DNA from: Acidimicrobiia bacterium
GTDB lineage: Bacteria > Actinomycetota > Acidimicrobiia > IMCC26256 > PALSA-555
Assembly: GCA_017853455.1 (NCBI GenBank)
Contig: JAFMJM010000092.1
Location: 1-8,780, forward strand
Length of the DNA stretch: 8,780 bases
Reading direction: 5' to 3'
A model generated the notes under the pieces. That model was not told the DNA's origin and ran no database searches. It saw only the letters and a list, made by a program, of their open reading frames with translations. Each line of letters opens with the position of its first letter. Position 1 is the stretch's first letter. Below are positions 7,231 to 8,780 of the stretch, piece after piece. The position numbers were made by a program, and so were the translations under genes.

Positions 7231-7785
7231 GTGAGGACGGCCGACGAGGCGGCGCACCCGGGGGCCCGCCTCGAGCAGTGGGAGCTGACCATGGGCGGCG
7301 CCTTCCCTGGCCGGGTGCGCCTGACCCTCGGGGCGGGCGGGGCGGCGTTCCTCGTCGACGTCGACCTGGGTGCCGACGGGCGCCTGGTGGTGGCCGACGA
7401 GGACGTCCCGCCGCCCCGGGCCGGGCTCGACCTGCGGGCCGACGGCCTCTGGACGTCGCTGTGCTGCGAGACCCCGTTCGAGCACTGGACCTTCGGGCTG
7501 GAGGCGTTCGGCCTGCGCCTCGACGACCCGCCCCCGCCCGACGTTCGGTGGTCCGACCTCGTCGGTGACCGCCTGGCGGTCGGGTACGACCTCGAATGGG
7601 AGGCGACGGGCGCGCCGACGCCACTCCCTGCGGGCGACGGCGACGGCTACCGGATCGCAGGGCGGGTGGTCGGGGAGCTCATGACGGTGCACGACCGGTG
7701 GGAGGTGGCCGCCGAGGCCGTCTGGGAGCACTGGTGGGTGGTCCGCGGTGCACCTGCGCAGGGAGCGCTCAGCGGGCATCCCTAG
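7231..7785 (+). CDS. Conserved-looking protein of unknown function
   Basis: A 184-residue protein that I do not recognise firmly. It has no signal peptide or membrane helix. It is rich in aromatic and acidic residues, with beta-strand-like stretches: GRVRLTLG, AAFLVDVDLG, ETPFEHWTFGLEAFGLRLDD, VGYDLEWEATG, GYRIAGRVVGELMTVHDRWE and EHWWVVRG. This layout weakly recalls lipocalin-like actinobacterial DUF proteins with WxxxxEAFxxxLDDP and DLEWE motifs; that is a guess from memory. The GTG at 7231 is chosen because LEQWELTMGG...RVRLTLG looks like continuous domain sequence. However, the ATG at 7291 has GGGAG (7280-7284) six bases upstream and would give 164 residues, so the start is uncertain. It is divergent from the hydrolase, and its TAG stop falls in the putative -10 of the lipoprotein gene. 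Confidence 0.65.
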   Translation: MRTADEAAHPGARLEQWELTMGGAFPGRVRLTLGAGGAAFLVDVDLGADGRLVVADEDVPPPRAGLDLRADGLWTSLCCETPFEHWTFGLEAFGLRLDDPPPPDVRWSDLVGDRLAVGYDLEWEATGAPTPLPAGDGDGYRIAGRVVGELMTVHDRWEVAAEAVWEHWWVVRGAPAQGALSGHP

Positions 7786-7788
7786 AGT
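7783..7788 (+). promoter_or_regulatory. Possible -10 (TAGAGT) of the lipoprotein gene
   Basis: TAGAGT fits TAnnnT and would give a start point near 7795 and a leader of roughly 25 bases, enough to include the GGAG at 7812-7815. The TAG is the stop codon of the upstream gene. No -35 is visible, so the call rests on the -10 and spacing alone. Confidence 0.35.
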
Positions 7789-7811
7789 GATTGGTTCCGT
7801 CCCCGACGTCC

Positions 7812-7815
7812 GGAG
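7812..7815 (+). promoter_or_regulatory. Shine-Dalgarno GGAG of the lipoprotein gene
   Basis: GGAG ends five bases before the ATG at 7821, which also begins a well-formed lipoprotein signal peptide. Both point to the same start. Confidence 0.55.
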
Positions 7816-7820
7816 TCCCG

Positions 7821-8780
7821 ATGCGCATCCGACCTGTTCGTGTCACGGTGCTGGCGGTGTCCGTCGTGGCCCTGATGGCGCTCGTCGGCTGTGGGGGATC
7901 GGGTGGATCGGGGTCGTCGAAGACGGGCGCCCGCACGAGCCCCTCGACCGCCGTCGGCGCTTCGATCGTCAACGTCTGGAAGGGTCCGGCCGCCGACCTC
8001 ACCCGTCTGCCCATCGGGACGTCGCGGGTCTCCACCACGGCGCCGGCCGTCGGGGGGCTCTACGCCTGCGACGCCGGCAATCCCAACGGTGGGGGCGCCC
8101 AGGCCGCCGGGCCGTGGCTCGACGAGGCGGCGGGCACCTGGGACGCCACGAAGAAGCTCGCGGTGCAGGGCAGCGTCGACTGGCCGTCGGCGCACAACGA
8201 GGAGGAGGAGAACGGCGACACGCGGTCGTTCTCCAGCAACGGACTGCCGTTCGACGCGACCACGGGCGTGTTCCCGATCGCCTCGACCGACCCCGCCTAC
8301 GCCTACGACCGCAACCCGAATCGCATCGGCGAGACCACCATCGCCCTCGCGCTGCCGCTCACGCCGACCCCGGCCGCCGCGCCGGTGTGTCTGGGCAAGG
8401 CCCTCGTCGGATACCTGAGGAACGGCGTCGTGCTCTTCGCGTCGATCGACGAGGGCAACCGCGACGCGGTGGCCTACGAGGTCCAGGACCACTGCGACGG
8501 TCATCCGCAGCAGTCGGGCACCTACCACTACCACGACGTCCCGCGGTGCGTCCTGCGCTCCGCGAAGGGGCCGTCGACGGTCGTCGGGTTCGCGCTCGAC
8601 GGCTACCCGATCGTGGTCGAACGGGACCAGGCCGGAACGCTTCCGACCGACGCCGACCTCGACGAGTGTCACGGTCGGACGTCCCCCATCGTGCTCGAGG
8701 GAGCGGTCGTGACCACGTACCACTACTCGGCGACCAGCGAGTTCCCGTACTTCATCGGCTGCTACCACGGCGTCGTCCCC
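7821..8780 (+). CDS. YHYH-domain lipoprotein (3' end cut by window edge)
   Basis: 320 codons are open to the last base with no stop. MRIRPVRVTVLAVSVVALMA and LVGC form a lipoprotein signal peptide with a basic start, hydrophobic core and lipobox Leu21-Val-Gly-Cys24. A Gly/Ser/Thr linker (25-45) follows. The mature part belongs to the YHYH family, a domain of unknown function in exported bacterial proteins: YHYH at 235-238, VGFALDGYPIV, LDECHGRTSPI, and a second motif YHYS (300-303) before EFPYFIGCYHG. The second motif has Ser where His is common. Six cysteines besides the lipid one (83, 190, 225, 243, 283, 314) would allow three disulfides outside the membrane. The clustered His residues suggest metal binding, which is inference. 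The family motifs are all present, so probably only a short tail is missing. Confidence 0.87.
   Translation, partial: MRIRPVRVTVLAVSVVALMALVGCGGSGGSGSSKTGARTSPSTAVGASIVNVWKGPAADLTRLPIGTSRVSTTAPAVGGLYACDAGNPNGGGAQAAGPWLDEAAGTWDATKKLAVQGSVDWPSAHNEEEENGDTRSFSSNGLPFDATTGVFPIASTDPAYAYDRNPNRIGETTIALALPLTPTPAAAPVCLGKALVGYLRNGVVLFASIDEGNRDAVAYEVQDHCDGHPQQSGTYHYHDVPRCVLRSAKGPSTVVGFALDGYPIVVERDQAGTLPTDADLDECHGRTSPIVLEGAVVTTYHYSATSEFPYFIGCYHGVVP

Noticed and set aside
6260..7234. 324-codon plus-strand open frame opposite the hydrolase
   Set aside because: The minus-strand frame has a complete catalytic triad and hydrolase motifs; this one is Val/Gly/Arg/His-rich without motifs.
7178..7624. N-terminal extension of the hydrolase by 149 codons
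   Set aside because: The extension is Pro/Arg/Gly-rich, overlaps the divergent gene and the -10 box, and would displace the normal N-terminal start of the fold.
7782..8768. 328-codon minus-strand open frame across the lipoprotein gene
   Set aside because: The plus strand encodes a lipoprotein signal and full YHYH-family motifs; the minus frame has none.

Overview
The window is high-GC, tightly packed DNA with almost no spacer. Its codons end mostly in G or C. It uses GTG starts, 4-bp GTGA/ATGA overlaps, and TAnnnT-type -10 boxes placed six bases before start codons, as leaderless actinobacterial genes do. Together with the gene order sucC-sucD / purN-purH-folD / mdh, this suggests a chromosomal core region of an actinobacterium, possibly of the Acidimicrobiia. 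The lineage is inferred from style and gene order, not from a database search.

Layout: (1) Bases 1-1135 hold the end of sucC and all of sucD (succinyl-CoA synthetase), closed by a perfect 12-bp hairpin terminator. (2) A probably leaderless promoter then starts purN-purH-folD. This is a coherent one-carbon/purine cassette: FolD makes 10-formyl-tetrahydrofolate, and PurN and PurH use it to formylate GAR and AICAR. An array of CCACTGAC octamers sits across the purH stop codon. (3) Overlapping or abutting folD are a 73-residue zinc-ribbon protein with one valine-rich membrane helix, then a 253-residue protein with a C-terminal J domain. Neither has a function I recognise. (4) mdh (malate dehydrogenase, 5254-6249) follows from what looks like its own leaderless promoter, whose -10 overlaps the preceding stop codon. 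(5) An alpha/beta hydrolase runs on the minus strand, convergent with mdh (6284-7177). (6) A 53-bp divergent spacer carries a dense G-tract (possible G-quadruplex). It is followed by a 184-residue protein of unknown function and by a YHYH-family lipoprotein that runs off the right edge.

sucCD and mdh encode steps of the TCA cycle, flanking the purine/folate cassette. The right third is accessory: a hydrolase, an unknown soluble protein and an exported lipoprotein with no visible link to central metabolism. I see no mobile element, CRISPR array, tRNA, rRNA or defence system, and no convincing new multi-gene system. The best candidates for novelty are the zinc-ribbon membrane protein/J-domain pair, the stop-codon repeat after purH, the divergent signature motifs in FolD, and the G-rich spacer at 7201-7226.
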